Shown here piece after piece: positions 46,778-60,018 of a stretch of DNA of 64,000 nt. The position numbers and the translations under genes were made by a program. Position 1 is the first letter of the stretch. Every line of letters begins with the position of its first letter. A model generated the notes under the pieces. The model had not been told where the DNA came from and ran no database searches. It saw nothing but the letters and a program-made list of their open reading frames with translations. This DNA comes from Burhinus oedicnemus (lineage: Eukaryota > Chordata > Aves > Charadriiformes > Burhinidae), in the NCBI GenBank assembly GCA_008921705.1, contig VFFE01007015.1, positions 677,513 through 741,512 on the forward strand, given 5' to 3'.

Positions 46778-49700
46778 CATTTAGCTGAACTATAAAAAAG
46801 TTAATGCACAAACAATCCTCAACATTAAAGCAGATAACCAATGTACAAAGAAACTTTAGTTTCTTTACCATTATTTACACAGCTACAGATATGGTCTGAA
46901 ATTAATGCTAAGAGTTCCACTGCAGCTTACAATTTTTTTACCTCTTGCTCTCCCTGGTGGATCTGCACAACATAACAACTCTAATGCCTTCATAAATCTA
47001 GATTTTGTTTTAAGAAAAGGTTAATTAGCACATTTTCTTCACCTCCTGTAAAAGTTTATATTTATGGCTGTGATGTTTTTAAGTTAAAGGAAAAATTCAG
47101 CTACTGTGAATTTCCCTTGCTAAAAGGACTTAGATTTAAAACTTACTATAACTTGCAGCTTAACAGAAACATATAAATTGTTATCTATATTTACTGAAAC
47201 AATTTGGTAAATTAAGCAGTCAATGTGAAAACAATTATCAAAGCAAATTCTTCTCTGTCTTTAAATAAGTACTGAATGAATAAAAGAAAAAAGTAGCAGA
47301 GAAGAAACTGGATTTTTAAGTGTTTTTCTCTTAGTGACTAAAGCATTATTATCTTTAGCTCCTGGGAACTTATGAGACTTTCCTCCAATGCTCTGGGAAG
47401 AGAGGAAATGTCTTTTCTAAGGCTTGTCATTCAGGGACAAACTGCAGATATATAGAGTGCTTTTGAATTTGTGTCTTTCTTTACCTAGACAACAGCTGAC
47501 TCAAGATCTCAGATCTCTTTTTTTACAATAGCTGGTACACAGGAGCAACAGATTTTACATTAGGAGAGCCCCTAGCAGAATACCTTTTATCACTGCAATA
47601 TTTATGTTTCATTAGTTTATTTGTATGTTTAATAGAACTCTTTCACCATACCAAGCCTGGAACACAGATTTCTGTTTTCCAATAACATTACAGTATTTTT
47701 TGCCTGTTTTCTTAACAGTGGCAAAGCTGAATTCCTATTTACTATGATGAAAGACACTACTCATTTCACAAAGAATTGAGCTATCATTACACAAAGAATC
47801 ATGACATTCCATTACTTACTAGTTTGTTTAGCTTATCTGCTTAGATTATCGTTGAAAACATTCACGTCTGGAAAGCAGGAATGATGACAACAAATGGTTA
47901 GGCTGGACAGCAAGCTCTTCCAGATGAAAGTGTAAGCTTAGATGAAAAAGTAGGCTCTCTGAAAAAACTACAGTACAAATTTTTATGGCTTGAGAGCAAG
48001 CGTGAAACATCACAGGAGATAAAATTTAGTAGGATGCCATTTTTATACCATTTTGCTTCTGGGGTGGAATGACTAGTAGAGGTTACCAGTTTACAACTGA
48101 ATCAATCAAAGATAATTCCATAATTATACTTCGCTGTTGAACAGGACACTAAATAATTTTGAGAGCTTCTGAGACCACTCCTATAATTACTTGCTGACTT
48201 CTGAGGAGAAATTTTTGGCAACGGCTCCAACATAAGAACATATGCAGTCAATACATACTTACCTGGAGTTTCTTCCAACTTTTCCATATTTCAGAACTGA
48301 AGTGACTGAAAATTTCAAATTATATAACTCTTTTGGGTTTTTTTAAGTACCTTTTGCTTCATTTCATTGATGAAGCTCTATGCAAGTACAGGTTCATTTT
48401 CTAGGCCATGGTTTATGCAGTATTTCTGTTTCTGGTAACTGTAGGTGAAATTAAAAAGTGAAACAACTAGAAGCTGAAAAAGAAAACACAACAGAAAATA
48501 ATCATTGTTGTATCATTACCAGGTCAATACTTTAACTATTAACTTTTTTATTTATTTAAATGCAGATAGTTTTTGACAGACCATTAGAATCTTCCACATC
48601 TTAGCCCAAAAGGACACTTAGGATTTTCTAACAGCTTCAACAAGGGTGGCATCCCCTCACTCACCCTTTTTTGCCATGTGACCTTATTCAATACTTACCT
48701 AAGCCATCCTGTGAGAAGAATATTGTTTCTAGACAGTTTATGGCAGTGAAAAAGTAAAAACAGAAAATTTTTTTTTTTTTTTACATAACTGGTTTAAATT
48801 GTCAGCCCCAGAAGGATCTTTCGCTGCTGTTCAACAAATTATACATCCAAAGACCAAAAGCTCTTGCCAGTGATCTCCCACCTACCTAGATGAAACATCA
48901 GAGATAAAGAACAACAAAATTGCATGCTATCTGGTCTCTTCCCCATTATGTGTTTTTTTAAGGTAGCTTTCATATGGGGCAAAACATAGACATTAACAAT
49001 ACAAAGTGAACATCCTCTCACCAATGGCTGAAGATCTGTTTTGAAACAATACCTCAGCAGTTTCTCCAGTTTTCATCTAATCCAGTCTTCTATTCCTTAA
49101 CTACAGAGTATAAGAAAATAATCCTACTATGTAATTGTTCCCTTTATTCTTTTCCTACAAAGTAAAGGATAATTGGTGCTGCAGAAGTCCTTGCTTGTCC
49201 TTGCTTAGTATGTAGGGCAGACTCTTTAGAGAATCATCCAGTCATTCTAAGTTTTTTGTCAACAATAGGGGATAAACTGGTCTATCACTTATTTTTGTTA
49301 TGTGTGCAGGAAACACTTTTACAGGAATGCCATAGTAGGAGTATGTAATCAACACTGAATTAAATTCAGCCTGTGAGAGATCTAAAGAAACATTCACTGG
49401 AAAGTGGAAACTCCAGTGGAGACCTTTGTTAAGTAGGACAGAATTCTTTCAAAGCTATTTTTCCCCATTAAGAAATTTGCATGAGAATCTCTTGGATATT
49501 TTAATGTAATTTAGGTAAAATATCTAGCAGATATTGGAAAAAAATGCTTTTCCCCCTCACTGGAAATGAAAAAGATTACATTTTCGGTTTTATTTTTCCA
49601 ACATAAGGTTGAAAATACATTGTTTCTGCTGCTCCTCTTGCAGTTATCGTTAAACTAAATCAAGTACACCAATTGTTCTGAGAAGAAGTAAAATGTTTCC

Positions 49701-52700
49701 AAAATAGAGTTCAAATAGTTTGCAATGACAGGTTAGTTGCTTCTTGTAATTTCTGTACATCATCTTAACCCTTCTGGGTCCATTTTTCCACCATTTCCGG
49801 GGATGAAATATTTCTTATGTCTTCCTTACTAACTTTTCTTTTTTCTGCTTTCTGATTTCCTCCTTATATATTTGAATTTCTTACTCCTTTCTCATGGTGA
49901 ATATAGCTTGAATTAGAATTTTAAAAGGTCCATTGCTAGCATTTTGTATTGAAGAAATAAAATGTTGCTCTTGCCTATATTAACTCCTTAAATGCAGGGG
50001 AAATAGATATGAAAGAAGATAGAACCTTTCATTATTTTCTCAATATTACATATATATATTTAAAAAGTGGACCTATTGCATTGGCATTGATAATTCAGTT
50101 CCCTTCAGAGAAAACATATTTCTAGTTTTAAAGTTTTCATACATATTACATTTTAAATGCAATCTAGTAGCAATTTATAATTCCTTGCTAAAAAAAAGCA
50201 ACTCAACTTCATGCAACACATTAATACTTTGAAGGAACTTCTTAGGAAATTCCTTAGAATAATTAAATTGTCAACAGCTAATAGCATCAAAACCAGTTTT
50301 TGCTGTTCACTATAATTGCCTCAGCAGGAAAAAAAGTATCAATATTGCTTTCTGAAGTTCAGTGCAGTTTCCATTCAGTGCACTCTTACTTTGATTTTCT
50401 AATATATTACTTTGAAACCTATGAGCTGAGACACTCATTACTTTTGACTACAAATGGCTGCAAAATTGATGGGAAAGCTGATTTAGACAGCACACTCAAT
50501 AAAATGCCCCTTTTAAGATGTTTTAGTGACAGAACCTTAGTGACGAAGAATCCATATGTCTTTACTGCATAATATAAAAACAGAATTCTGTTTTGCAGCT
50601 TTTGCTTCCCAAGGAGATAGAAGTAGATTTGAACATTATAGTCACATCTCCAATATAATCATATTCACTTTAAACACATCTGTAGTGTAAACAGAAGTAT
50701 ATTTCAGAATTATTTAAATACTTATCATAAAGTTGTTTGTGTGTGTTGGAAATAGAGTTAAAAAAAAGTGCAAACAAAAATTAGATATGAGAAACTAAGG
50801 GGATAAATATGCAGAGGCACTTTCTACATGTAAATCATGAGTATACCAATCAAAAAGCAGCAAGAGAATCAAACTAATAAACAAATATTTATATATTATT
50901 CCATTTATTTATTTTCAATCAGATAAGGCAAATTGTTAATAGGTAAAAGGAACTCTGAATTTACTGTAGGAGTTAATTTGCAAAACTGATTAAAAATTGG
51001 TTTTACCTAGCTTGTTTGTAGAGAATCTCTAGCCCTGCAGAAATATTGAATCTATACCTGAATTCATTCTGGGAATAATCACACTTTTCTCCATTCAGAA
51101 AATTCTTAGACTGTTTTTAAATACAGAAGTGAATAAGCATAACTCAGTGCATTTCAGAAAAGAAAGGCCTTATTCCCTAGAGGATTTTCATTGTCATTAC
51201 ATCTATTGTGCATATAGAAAAGAAACGGCATATTCTGTTTGGAAGTGAAGAACATCATCTGGACTCTTAACATGCAATGGAAGAGTAGACTAAAAGATCT
51301 AATACCTGTATGAGTAAAAAGAAATCCCAGGAGTATTCAAAGATTTTCATCATTCAAAACATTCTTTGCAATACAAGATGTTTCACCCTTTTTGTTCACC
51401 TCTGACAGATTCCTACAGAAGGCAGAATACTGATGTAGAGAAACAAAATCTGCATTTGCGTGTTTCAATAAAAAACTACAGAACCTGTGTGTAGGAAGAG
51501 TGGTGCATTGTGATGCACTGATTGTAACTTCATTAGAACCTATTATTCTCTGGTAGTATATCTTATGTATCTTAGGCAGTGAGAGGGAAGAGTTTAAAAA
51601 TGAAAAAAAAAGAAAAACATTATTTGAAAGCTGAATAGTTAGTAATAAATATTTTCTTTACTTATTTTTAAGTGATAAACACTTGAACGTACATTCAGAT
51701 GCTCTCCTACAGCCTGTTGTTCTTGCAAAAATTCTTGTTTCCTGCTGAAGGAATCAGGACTCTGTGTCAAATAGGTATATATTGATAGGCTGAATAAGAC
51801 TTCCTCTGTGTATACGTTTGTTGTTTTAGGGTGCTACGTCCTATCTCTACTAGCTATTTAAGCACAAACTTATGGTATTTGTGTCATAATGCATATGATA
51901 GATAAAATATATCCTAATAAAATGTTAATATACACAGAACTGTATAATTGTGAGTAGCCCTAGTTGTAGCACCTCACCTATATATGGACACCAATTTTGT
52001 AGACACTTAAGGTTAGGTCATTGATTCTGAGAATAAATTCCATTTTCAGTGAATCACTGGGTATATAAAGTTTCAACTTAACCAGTGAAGAATGTCTAAT
52101 TCACTAGATTTTACTCTAAATATTGGCGAGTCTCTCTCTGGAGAGAGACTACTTGCCTCTCTCCATTGAGCTACTTGCCTCTTTCCATTGGCTACAACAT
52201 GGATTTACCAAATCTAAACCCTAGCTTAAAGCAAGAATGCAAAAAAGGATGATAAAGTATAGGTAAGACTAAAGTTTTAATTCAAGCAGGTTTGTTAACC
52301 CAAGTTACTGTTTTAGTCTAACAAATAAAACAACTATACAAAACTGTGAGTTGTAATAATTCAAAAGTATTGTGATCTATAAACAAATGTATTAGTTGTA
52401 AAAAATAGGTAAAACTGAGTTCAAAAGCCTTTGTTATATGCTAACAGAACAAAGAATATACACTATGATTTCTGTAATTTTTTTCACGGGGGGGAGATGA
52501 CTTTTTTTTAAAGAGTAATTTTGCATTCGTTTTCTGGGTTTCAGGTTTTTCTGGAACCTTACAATGTGCATCGTCAACCCACAAAACACAGCCTCTGGAC
52601 CACTGAAATATACTGGGCTTATATATGAAACCTGTAAATTCACTTTTTAATTGCTTTGTATATTGCAAAAAATTACAGGAATATTTTATTATTTGTTTCC

Positions 52701-53161
52701 CATCTTATTCTGTCCATTAAGCAATTTTTTTGGAATATGTATTATAAACCATCATACTTAACTCCAGTATTGTGAAGGATCATTACAAACTTATTCTTGA
52801 GGATGCAGCTGTATCAAAGAGTTAATCTGTTAACAAAGGATAATGCAATTCTTCAAATCCAGCCAGCTGTTCTATAATCCAATTTATCTTTCAGTCCCAG
52901 GGCTAAAAATTGCTGTACACTATATAGCTTTCCTTTAATTTTGTTGTTCATATTCCACTCCTTTATTTCTCTTATTTGTCTCTTGCTTCTCTTTTTTTCT
53001 CACAAACAGGAGCCATTTTGGCAAAACTTGACAGAAAAGAACAGAAAGGCAACCAAAGTTACTCTTATGTATAAAGACATTATAAGATAAATATTTCTGG
53101 ATACATATTTAAAATACAGATAAGAGGAAAAACATTTTCAGTATGACATAGCCATAACTCA
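46778..53161. other. AT-rich single-copy DNA, no gene seen
   Basis: The largest repeat-free stretch (6.4 kb). It is AT-rich, with no recognisable exon, RNA gene or transposon. It contains a 22-bp palindrome next to a small tandem duplication (52129-52192) and a T run at about 48769-48782. Evolutionarily conserved non-coding elements cannot be judged from one sequence. Confidence 0.5.
52129..52192. repeat. 22-bp palindrome followed by a 22-bp tandem duplication
   Basis: agtctctctc (52129-52138) and gagagagact (52141-52150) are perfect reverse complements with a 2-base centre. From 52149 the unit 'ctacttgcctctctccattg' occurs twice in tandem (52149-52170, 52171-52192) with one internal C/T difference. 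Confidence 0.85.
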
Positions 53162-53326
53162 GAAAAGGTTGACCAGAGACGTCATGGAGTTTATCCTTGG
53201 TGATACTCAAAACCCAATCAGACACTGTCCTGAGCAACCTGCTCTACCTAACCCTGATCTGAGCAGGGGCTGGACTAGCAGATGTCCAAATGTCCCTTCC
53301 AAACAAAATTATCCTATGACTCTATA
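53162..53326 (+). mobile_element. CR1 LINE 3'-end fragment
   Basis: A short CR1 3' end. It has 'gaccagagacgtcatggagt' (the RLPREVVE block), 'ctgagcaacctgctcta' (end of ORF2), 'gggctggactagcagatgtcc', 'tgtcccttccaa' and a tail 'cctatgactctat'. Several substitutions mark it as older than the group 1 and 2 copies. Confidence 0.9.
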
Positions 53327-56300
53327 TCCCTAGAAGTCTTTGCTTCAGTGTCAAGCTGTTTTGCAACCCTGTGGTAACAAAATTATGTTAACGGGGGACG
53401 TAGCTTTACAAAGAATGCCCCACAGAGAGCTTGGAAATGGTAGTGAAAACAGTGTTCAAATTAGCATTAAATTTGAAACAACAGCAAAGAGTAGTAACCA
53501 TTAAACTAGATTCAAAAGCTTTTAGACTATTTATGTGATTGGGACAACAGAGGGTAAATGCAATTCAGTGTAAAGAAATATAAATAATTATTTTGACAAC
53601 AAGTTCCTAATGCTGGGTAATTTTTGTTAAATGAAGCAGCCATTGAACATAGTGATCTTAAAAAGGTTTTATGTTGTTATTCTGTAAAGCAAAAAAAATG
53701 TGGATTCTGCAAGTGTCAAAGTGCCACAAATATACTGTTTACAATCACCATTTTTTATTAACAGGGGAATACTGATTTTACCCTGTAAACTTTCAGCCAA
53801 TTTTGCAAAATAGACTTAGTCTTTTAATGTCAATATGCCAAATTAAAAGTTAATATTAATGTCATTACTTGTATGATGCTCTTGCAGAATCTTATTATCT
53901 CATAATCACTCTTAGACTTCTCTTTACCGCATCATGATTAGATAGAGAAGTGTTATGACCAGAAATGGCAGTAACGAGACACAATTTATAGATATTGATT
54001 TTTTTGCCCAGAGACTCTGAGGAAGTCAGAAACCCAGACTCCTCTTACAGAGCTGTCCGAATTAGTTCATCCTTTCTACACTACATTTTGCACACAAAAT
54101 TGTGTACATATGCATGTGTATACACATACATATGTTTATATATACATACACATACACATGTGAATTTTCTTTTATTACTGATTACCATGCCCTAGAAAAG
54201 TAATTTTCTATGAATGTTGTCCACTGCAAAAAAAACCAGAAGGCTTCACCATCCCTGTCAGAGTCAAACACTTTCTGACTAGATTCTTTGATTCTTTTAG
54301 ATACTTTCTGCATGGAGGGTGTTACTGCTTGACATCAAATTTACTTATTTTAAAAACAGTTGATGTTACACAGGATTTCTGATTTAGCAGAATGATATAA
54401 AATATACTGCAAAACACAATCAAATGTATGTTACACTTAGCAAAATACAACAATTGCAATACAGAGTTCCATCACAATACTAATGGGATTCCCATTACTG
54501 GTCTCTATGATATGCTCACTGTCACGATGTTGGGCATCCCCAGTTGCCGGGAAGTAGTACATGGGTTAAAGCCAGCTTAAGCCTGTTATTCTCATCGAAA
54601 TTCTTTTGTTCATTGTCAACACTGTTGTTGTCGAACATAGAATGGTGTCACTTATTTCAGAGAAAATATATCTGTCTTTCTGAGATCAAAACTAACTAAA
54701 AGTTCGAAAGCTAATGTAGGTAATCAATGTAACATATTAGAGGTTTTTCAAGCAGAAGGCTAGGCTGAAAACTTGAAGAATCTTCAAGAGGAATGAACTA
54801 TTATCATCTAATAGAAAACAGAGTGTAGCTTTAGTCTACCCTGATGTCTTTGGATTCCACAGGCATACATTGTCAGAAAACTTATTGTCTCTACAGACAG
54901 CTCAGTTACTGAAAAAAACAAGGCAATTGCAAATGAACAGATAAATGACCAAGCTAAGCAGGATGTCAGCCCAGAGGCCCATCAGTCCAGTATTCTGTCT
55001 TCAGCAGTAGCTAAAAGGACATTACTGTGAAGCAGCATAGTAATAGGACCTATATGCAGTGATATTTTCCCAGACTATTCTGCCAGCCTCCAGCAATCTG
55101 CAAATTCCCGAGCCTGAAGTTATATTTTTGGTTTTTAATGGCTATCAAGGGAATCATTTCCCCCATAAATTTTTAATAACCACAATGCCTTGTGACAAGG
55201 TGATCTGCACCTTAATTGTACACAGTGAGAAGCCACTAAGAGGCAGTTGGACTGATTTCTGCTGTTTCTTTAATCGTCAATAGCTAGGTCTGTGCTAGTA
55301 TGTATGACTTTTCCCAATCCAGACTTCTATTTTATTCTGCAGATTGTTAATTAATTCATTCAGTGTCATTGTTCTTAGCGGTCTTTCATTCTTCCTGTAA
55401 GACAAACATTTTGATAATGACTAACTACGTTTGTGCAGATGGTATAACTGAAATACTGTGACGGCTTTTCAGAAGAGCTGGTTTAACTTAGTCAGCTTAA
55501 CAAGGAAGTGATTCCTAAATCCAGATGAATTTTTTTGGTCAAACTACATGAGACGGAAACTTATTTTAAACTATTCAATGAAAAATGAAAATAGAATAAA
55601 AAATGCTTTCTACAACACAGTTCTTATTTTCTTTATAGCTCATGCTGTCAGCAATGTTCAAATAAGAATAAAAGATTCTCTTCGATTTGTAATGGAGCTG
55701 TTTGTCATTTCTTTTTTCTGATGTTATTTTCAATATAACTTTCAAGTATACAGGTAGCTGCCACAAGGTTAATCATTGTATTGGGCTCAGGCAGCTTGTT
55801 TGATGTTACACTTTTTCATAAGCTACCTATATGATTTAGAAGTTTAATTCCCACTTACATTAAATGAAACAGTCCTGTGAAAGGAGACAAGAAGAGATGG
55901 TTGTCATGCCCACAAAAAAGAGTCATTATTCAGAATTCTACCTTTGACAGTTACAATTCTTTTCTTGGGTATATGAAGCATTTTCTCTTTCAGGCAGTTA
56001 CTATTTAATTATTAATATAAAATAGAAATTCTCTAGCAGGAGAAATGAAGATAGATGTAGGCTGTAGCCCATAGCTGTAACCTGATGAGTTTGGCAATAC
56101 CTGAGTTACATGAACTGAGGTTAAAGTTTCTATTTTGATTACTGAGATAAAGTTTGAACCTGAGGCTATGGCTACTCTATGGTATGCCTGTATTTTATAT
56201 TGCTAAATAAAACAGAGGCAGGAACTAGTCCTTGACTCCAGATATAAGTGGCTTGAGTGGACTCAAGTTGAGGCTAGGTAGAACTCATCCCTTTTATAGC

Positions 56301-56459
56301 CGATTGGATGCATCCATAATATTTTGATGTTGGTCCAAGTTTCATCTCAGTTCATGAAGTACTGACACTCTGCCTCCTAATACTCTGCCCCTTGACCAAC
56401 ATTAATGCTGCAGACAGACTGCCAGCACCCTGCTTCCTGATACTCTTGATCCTTTACTG
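53327..56459. other. AT-rich single-copy DNA, no gene seen
   Basis: No exon recognised. A TA/CA/TG-rich patch lies at about 54095-54165 ('tgtatacacatacatatg...'). The rest is without recognised features. Confidence 0.55.
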
Positions 56460-57190
56460 ATACTTGGGGAAGAGTGACTAGAAAACTGCCCAGCAGAAAA
56501 TGACCTGGGGATGTTGGTTAACAGCTGGCTGAATATGAGCTTTCAGTGTACCCAGGTGGCCAAGAAGGCCAATAGCATCCTGGCCTGTATCAGGAATAGT
56601 GTGGCCAGCAGAACTAGGGAAACAATCGCCCCCCCTATACTCAGCACTGGTGAGACCTCGCCTCAAATACTGTGTTTAGTTTTGGGGCCTACAAGAAAGA
56701 CATTGAGATTTTGGAGTGTGTCCAGAGAAGGGCAACAAAGCTGGTGAGGGGCATAGAGAACAAGTGTTATGACAAGCGGCTGAGGGAACTAGGGTTGTTT
56801 AGCCTGGAAAAGGAGGAAAAGGAGGCTCAGGGAAGACCTTATTGCTTTCTACAGCTACCTGAAAGGAGGTTGTAGAGAGGTGGGTGTCCATCTCTTCTCC
56901 CAAGTAACAAGTGATAGGACAAGAAGAAATGGCCTCAAGTTACACCAGGGGAGGTTTAGATTGGATATTAGGAAAATTCTTTCACTGAAAGGGTTATCAA
57001 ACATTGGAAGAGGTTGCCCCGGGAAGTGGTGGAACGGCCATCCTCAGAGGTATTTAAAAGACAGGTAGATGTGTTGCTTAGGGACATGGTTTAGTGGTGG
57101 ACTTAGCAGTGTTAAGTTTATGGTTGGAGTTGGTCTTAAAGATCTTTTCCAATCTAAATAATTTTATCATTCTCTTCTATGATTCTATAT
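56460..57190 (+). mobile_element. CR1 LINE, 5'-truncated (group 3)
   Basis: A 5'-truncated CR1 with a complete 3' end: 'tggttggagttggtcttaaagatc', 'cttttccaatct' and a short ATTCTATG-like tail ending near 57190. Its peptide blocks [26 protein letters not shown] and [18 protein letters not shown] place it with the copy at 8491-9828. It is more diverged in its tail than that copy. Confidence 0.95.
56495..57068 (+). pseudogene. CR1 ORF2 C-terminal fragment, frameshifted
   Basis: The ORF2 C-terminal domain in three frames: 56511-56640 ([33 protein letters not shown]), 56672-56815 ([28 protein letters not shown]) and 56880-57068 ([29 protein letters not shown]). Frame changes near 56640, 56815 and 56960 disable it. 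There is no polymerase core. Confidence 0.88.
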
Positions 57191-58030
57191 GAGCAGCACG
57201 GGCAGGATGCCGCCCATACTATTCATGTAAGGTGTGAGTCTCTCAAATCGCACTGCTGGAGTCAAGGGGCGACACAACTCTTACCTGCATTCAAAAGGCA
57301 TTTGCATGACTGGCTGTTGCTGCCGGATAAGCTGGATACTAAGTGTCCCTGGCACTCTGCCAGAGCCATAGCATCGCTTATAATCCTGTAGTTGCTATCG
57401 GTGATGAGGTGAATCGCTGTATAGGCCTGTTGCTGCTCATCTTTTTTACTGTCTCAATAAAGCTTTGTTTTATAATGTATTGTCAGACTCCATTACTGTT
57501 CAGACTACAAGTACTCAGTCACAACTGTTATTTTTAAAGTTTTTCAGGCCAAAATGTCCAAAATGTTAGGATTTAGTTGTATGCATTGAGCAACGCTTCT
57601 GAAGAAGAGGGTATATATTGCATGTCCTCGGGTATGATTTCAGAGAACGCAAGACAACGTGAAAGGCATCAATGTTAGAGAACCGTGTGGAGAATAAAGG
57701 GTCGGTCTTGTTGCAGTAGCATCCTGTTACCTTTTGGGAGCTGTAACTGAAAGGAACCATTCTCCAAGCTATGTCCAGTCATTCTCTTGGAAAGACTTAA
57801 CTGAAATGGCCTGAAACAAGCAGTATGGAAGATCTGCATCCAGTGCCTGACCTCATTCATTGGTGCACTTTTACCCACTCAGATCCTGGAAGTGTAGTTT
57901 GATGGCGCCACCAAGACCACCAAATGGTTTAGTGTCGCCAAAAGGAGCAGTCCTATTCTCTTCAAAGCCTCTTGCATCATTACTCCGCTACTGTCAGTGA
58001 AGTCCCTTTTTCTAGCCCTCCCTCATGCCT
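57191..58030. other. Unexplained CpG-richer segment with two AATAAA signals
   Basis: Directly after the CR1 tail the composition changes: about 17 CpGs in 840 bases by my count, and fewer long A/T runs. It contains AATAAA on the plus strand at 57456-57461 (followed by a T/G-rich stretch) and at 57693-57698. A short frame lies at 57179-57391 (plus) and another at 57675-57878 (minus, 67 residues); neither shows a domain I recognise. It could be an old retrovirus fragment, a processed pseudogene or a 3' exon; none can be decided here. Confidence 0.35.
57456..57461 (+). promoter_or_regulatory. Candidate polyadenylation signal (AATAAA)
   Basis: AATAAA followed within 10-25 bases by 'tttgtttt' and 'tgtattgt', a T/G-rich downstream element as at real cleavage sites. 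It is the end-like feature of the unexplained segment that follows the CR1. Confidence 0.35.
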
Positions 58031-59426
58031 GACAAATCTGTTTCTAAACCAGCTTAATTTGTGTCCATTCCATACCTTAGACCTAGGTTCTTTAGGTGTT
58101 TTACTTAGCTTCCAAAGGAACATTGACAGTTTTGATTCTATGTGGTAGCTTTTGTTTGTTTATTTTTTTCTTTCTTTCCAGATTGGTTATGTTGATTAAG
58201 GAGAGAGGTAGTACTGCAAAAAGGATTTTTAAACACTTTTTTTCCACCAGGCCAAATTTTTCAAGGGTTTCTTTGAAAAAGACATGGATTTGGCTGAGTT
58301 GCCCCAAAAAATGAAAATTGCTTTGCATATTGCTTGTCTCCTGAATTTTAAAAATAGAACTGTGGAAAAGATAAATTACTTGACTTGCATCCCAGCTGCA
58401 GTTCATTGACTTCCTTTTTAATCTAAAAATTAACATGTCATTCATTTAGTGGCCAGCCCAGCCTAAACCATAACACCTCCAAAGATACAGTACTATACTA
58501 TTGATTAGGAGAAAGTAACCCCTTGTAGCGATGTCGATGTCAACACAAGGAGAGCAGCAAAAATGGTTTAAGTCATTAGGAGTAGACACTGGAAGTATGT
58601 GCATGAGTAAGAAATTAAAGAAATTTACTATTAATTAAAAAAATTGAAAATGAACTAGTAAATGTTTATGCATTTATTAAGAATTTATTTAAATAATTCT
58701 GTCTAGCTCAGAATGAAGTAACAGGTATACAATACATGGTTAACATTCACTGACTATAAAGAGCACTCTTCCTTCATTAATTATAGCTTTAGAATTTAAA
58801 ACAAAAATACAGGATAAGAAATTATATAGTCGATTAAATAAAATGAAACAGAATTAAATTTCTGTAAATTTTCATAATTTAAATGAAAAATATTGCTATT
58901 TTATATTTTTGTAAAATTTTAGGGTTTTAACTTACTGGACCATCTCCTTAAAATTAGTTTAATTTTTACTTATCAAAATTTTTATATAGAAAGAGTATAA
59001 GGTATTAATATTTTTAGCAAAGAATTAAGGATTTACACCAACAGAAGAGTAAGGATTATGAAGTATTCATTATAACTGAGTACTTATTAAGCATTCCAGA
59101 CACCATTAATATTTCTAGCACATAAGCCAGACTCTACAGATGTTAATTACAGGAATCATCTTATTATGTTCCCTGGGACAGGCATAAATGAGTAATACAA
59201 TTAAGGTGGGTCATTTTTTCACAGATAGATCTGTATCAACATACAGATTAGTAGTGATGAGTGGATTGAATGGAAATCCCATTACTTTTCCTAATTGGTT
59301 CATTTATTTTCCTACGGAGGAAGATCAAATATAGTATTTTCACAGTATACAAGATATAATTTTCTGTTTAAATTAACGTTAAGAAGTTCTGGTTTACTTG
59401 GGGTTCTTTCCTTATGTTGTTTTCTT

Positions 59427-59451
59427 AAAAATAAATAAATAAATAAATAAA
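59427..59451 (+). repeat. AAAT tetranucleotide repeat
   Basis: About six units of aaat/taaa in a row. Confidence 0.85.
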
Positions 59452-59951
59452 CCCAAACAAACAAAAAAACCCTCTGTAATGAACTATTCTAGATGAATCT
59501 ATAAATCCCTAATTTATTGTGCAATACCCTGAAGAATTTATAACAGATGGAAAGAAAAGTATTGCCCTACACAGCCAAGGGGGAAAAAACCCCAAACATA
59601 AAAGATAGAGATATTAGTGAAATGACTAAAGATCACTCAACCCCATCAAAGTCCTTTTTAGCATTGCATGTCTCCTAGGATGCCATCTAATTGTTGCAAC
59701 AGCTTCAACCTTTTGACTCCATGGTTATATTTCATAGGTTATTCCATATGTTTACAAATCCCTGCACGATCAAATGTTTCTTGAACTCTGCTCTTCCTTT
59801 TTTCCCTTTTTTTCCCCCACAAATCTGACCCACTGGATTTTTTTAACTCTGCAGCACAGAATACTGTAACGTGTTTAAAGTCTGAGTAGCTTTTTTTTAA
59901 AATCTACCTTTAAAATACATTATTATACCACCTTTATTGAAAGTTATAAAA

Positions 59952-60018
59952 CTTGTTCCCTTCCTTTTCCCTTCCCTTTCTCTTCCCTTTTCTGTCTTTC
60001 TGTCTGTCTTTATATCTT
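59952..60018 (+). repeat. Pyrimidine-rich tract
   Basis: About 65 bases of almost pure C/T in the order CCCTT-like words and then TCTG/TCTT words. Low-complexity DNA. Confidence 0.75.

Noticed and set aside
53162..53326. Possible missing 3' end of the CR1 at 45240-46777
   Set aside because: It is 6.4 kb away, more diverged, and does not continue from the break point (about 200 bases of ORF2 would still be missing). A separate insertion is simpler.
57179..57391. Short plus-strand frame after the CR1 tail as a possible gene
   Set aside because: Its first codons lie in the CR1 tail and no domain is recognised. Kept only as part of the unexplained segment.
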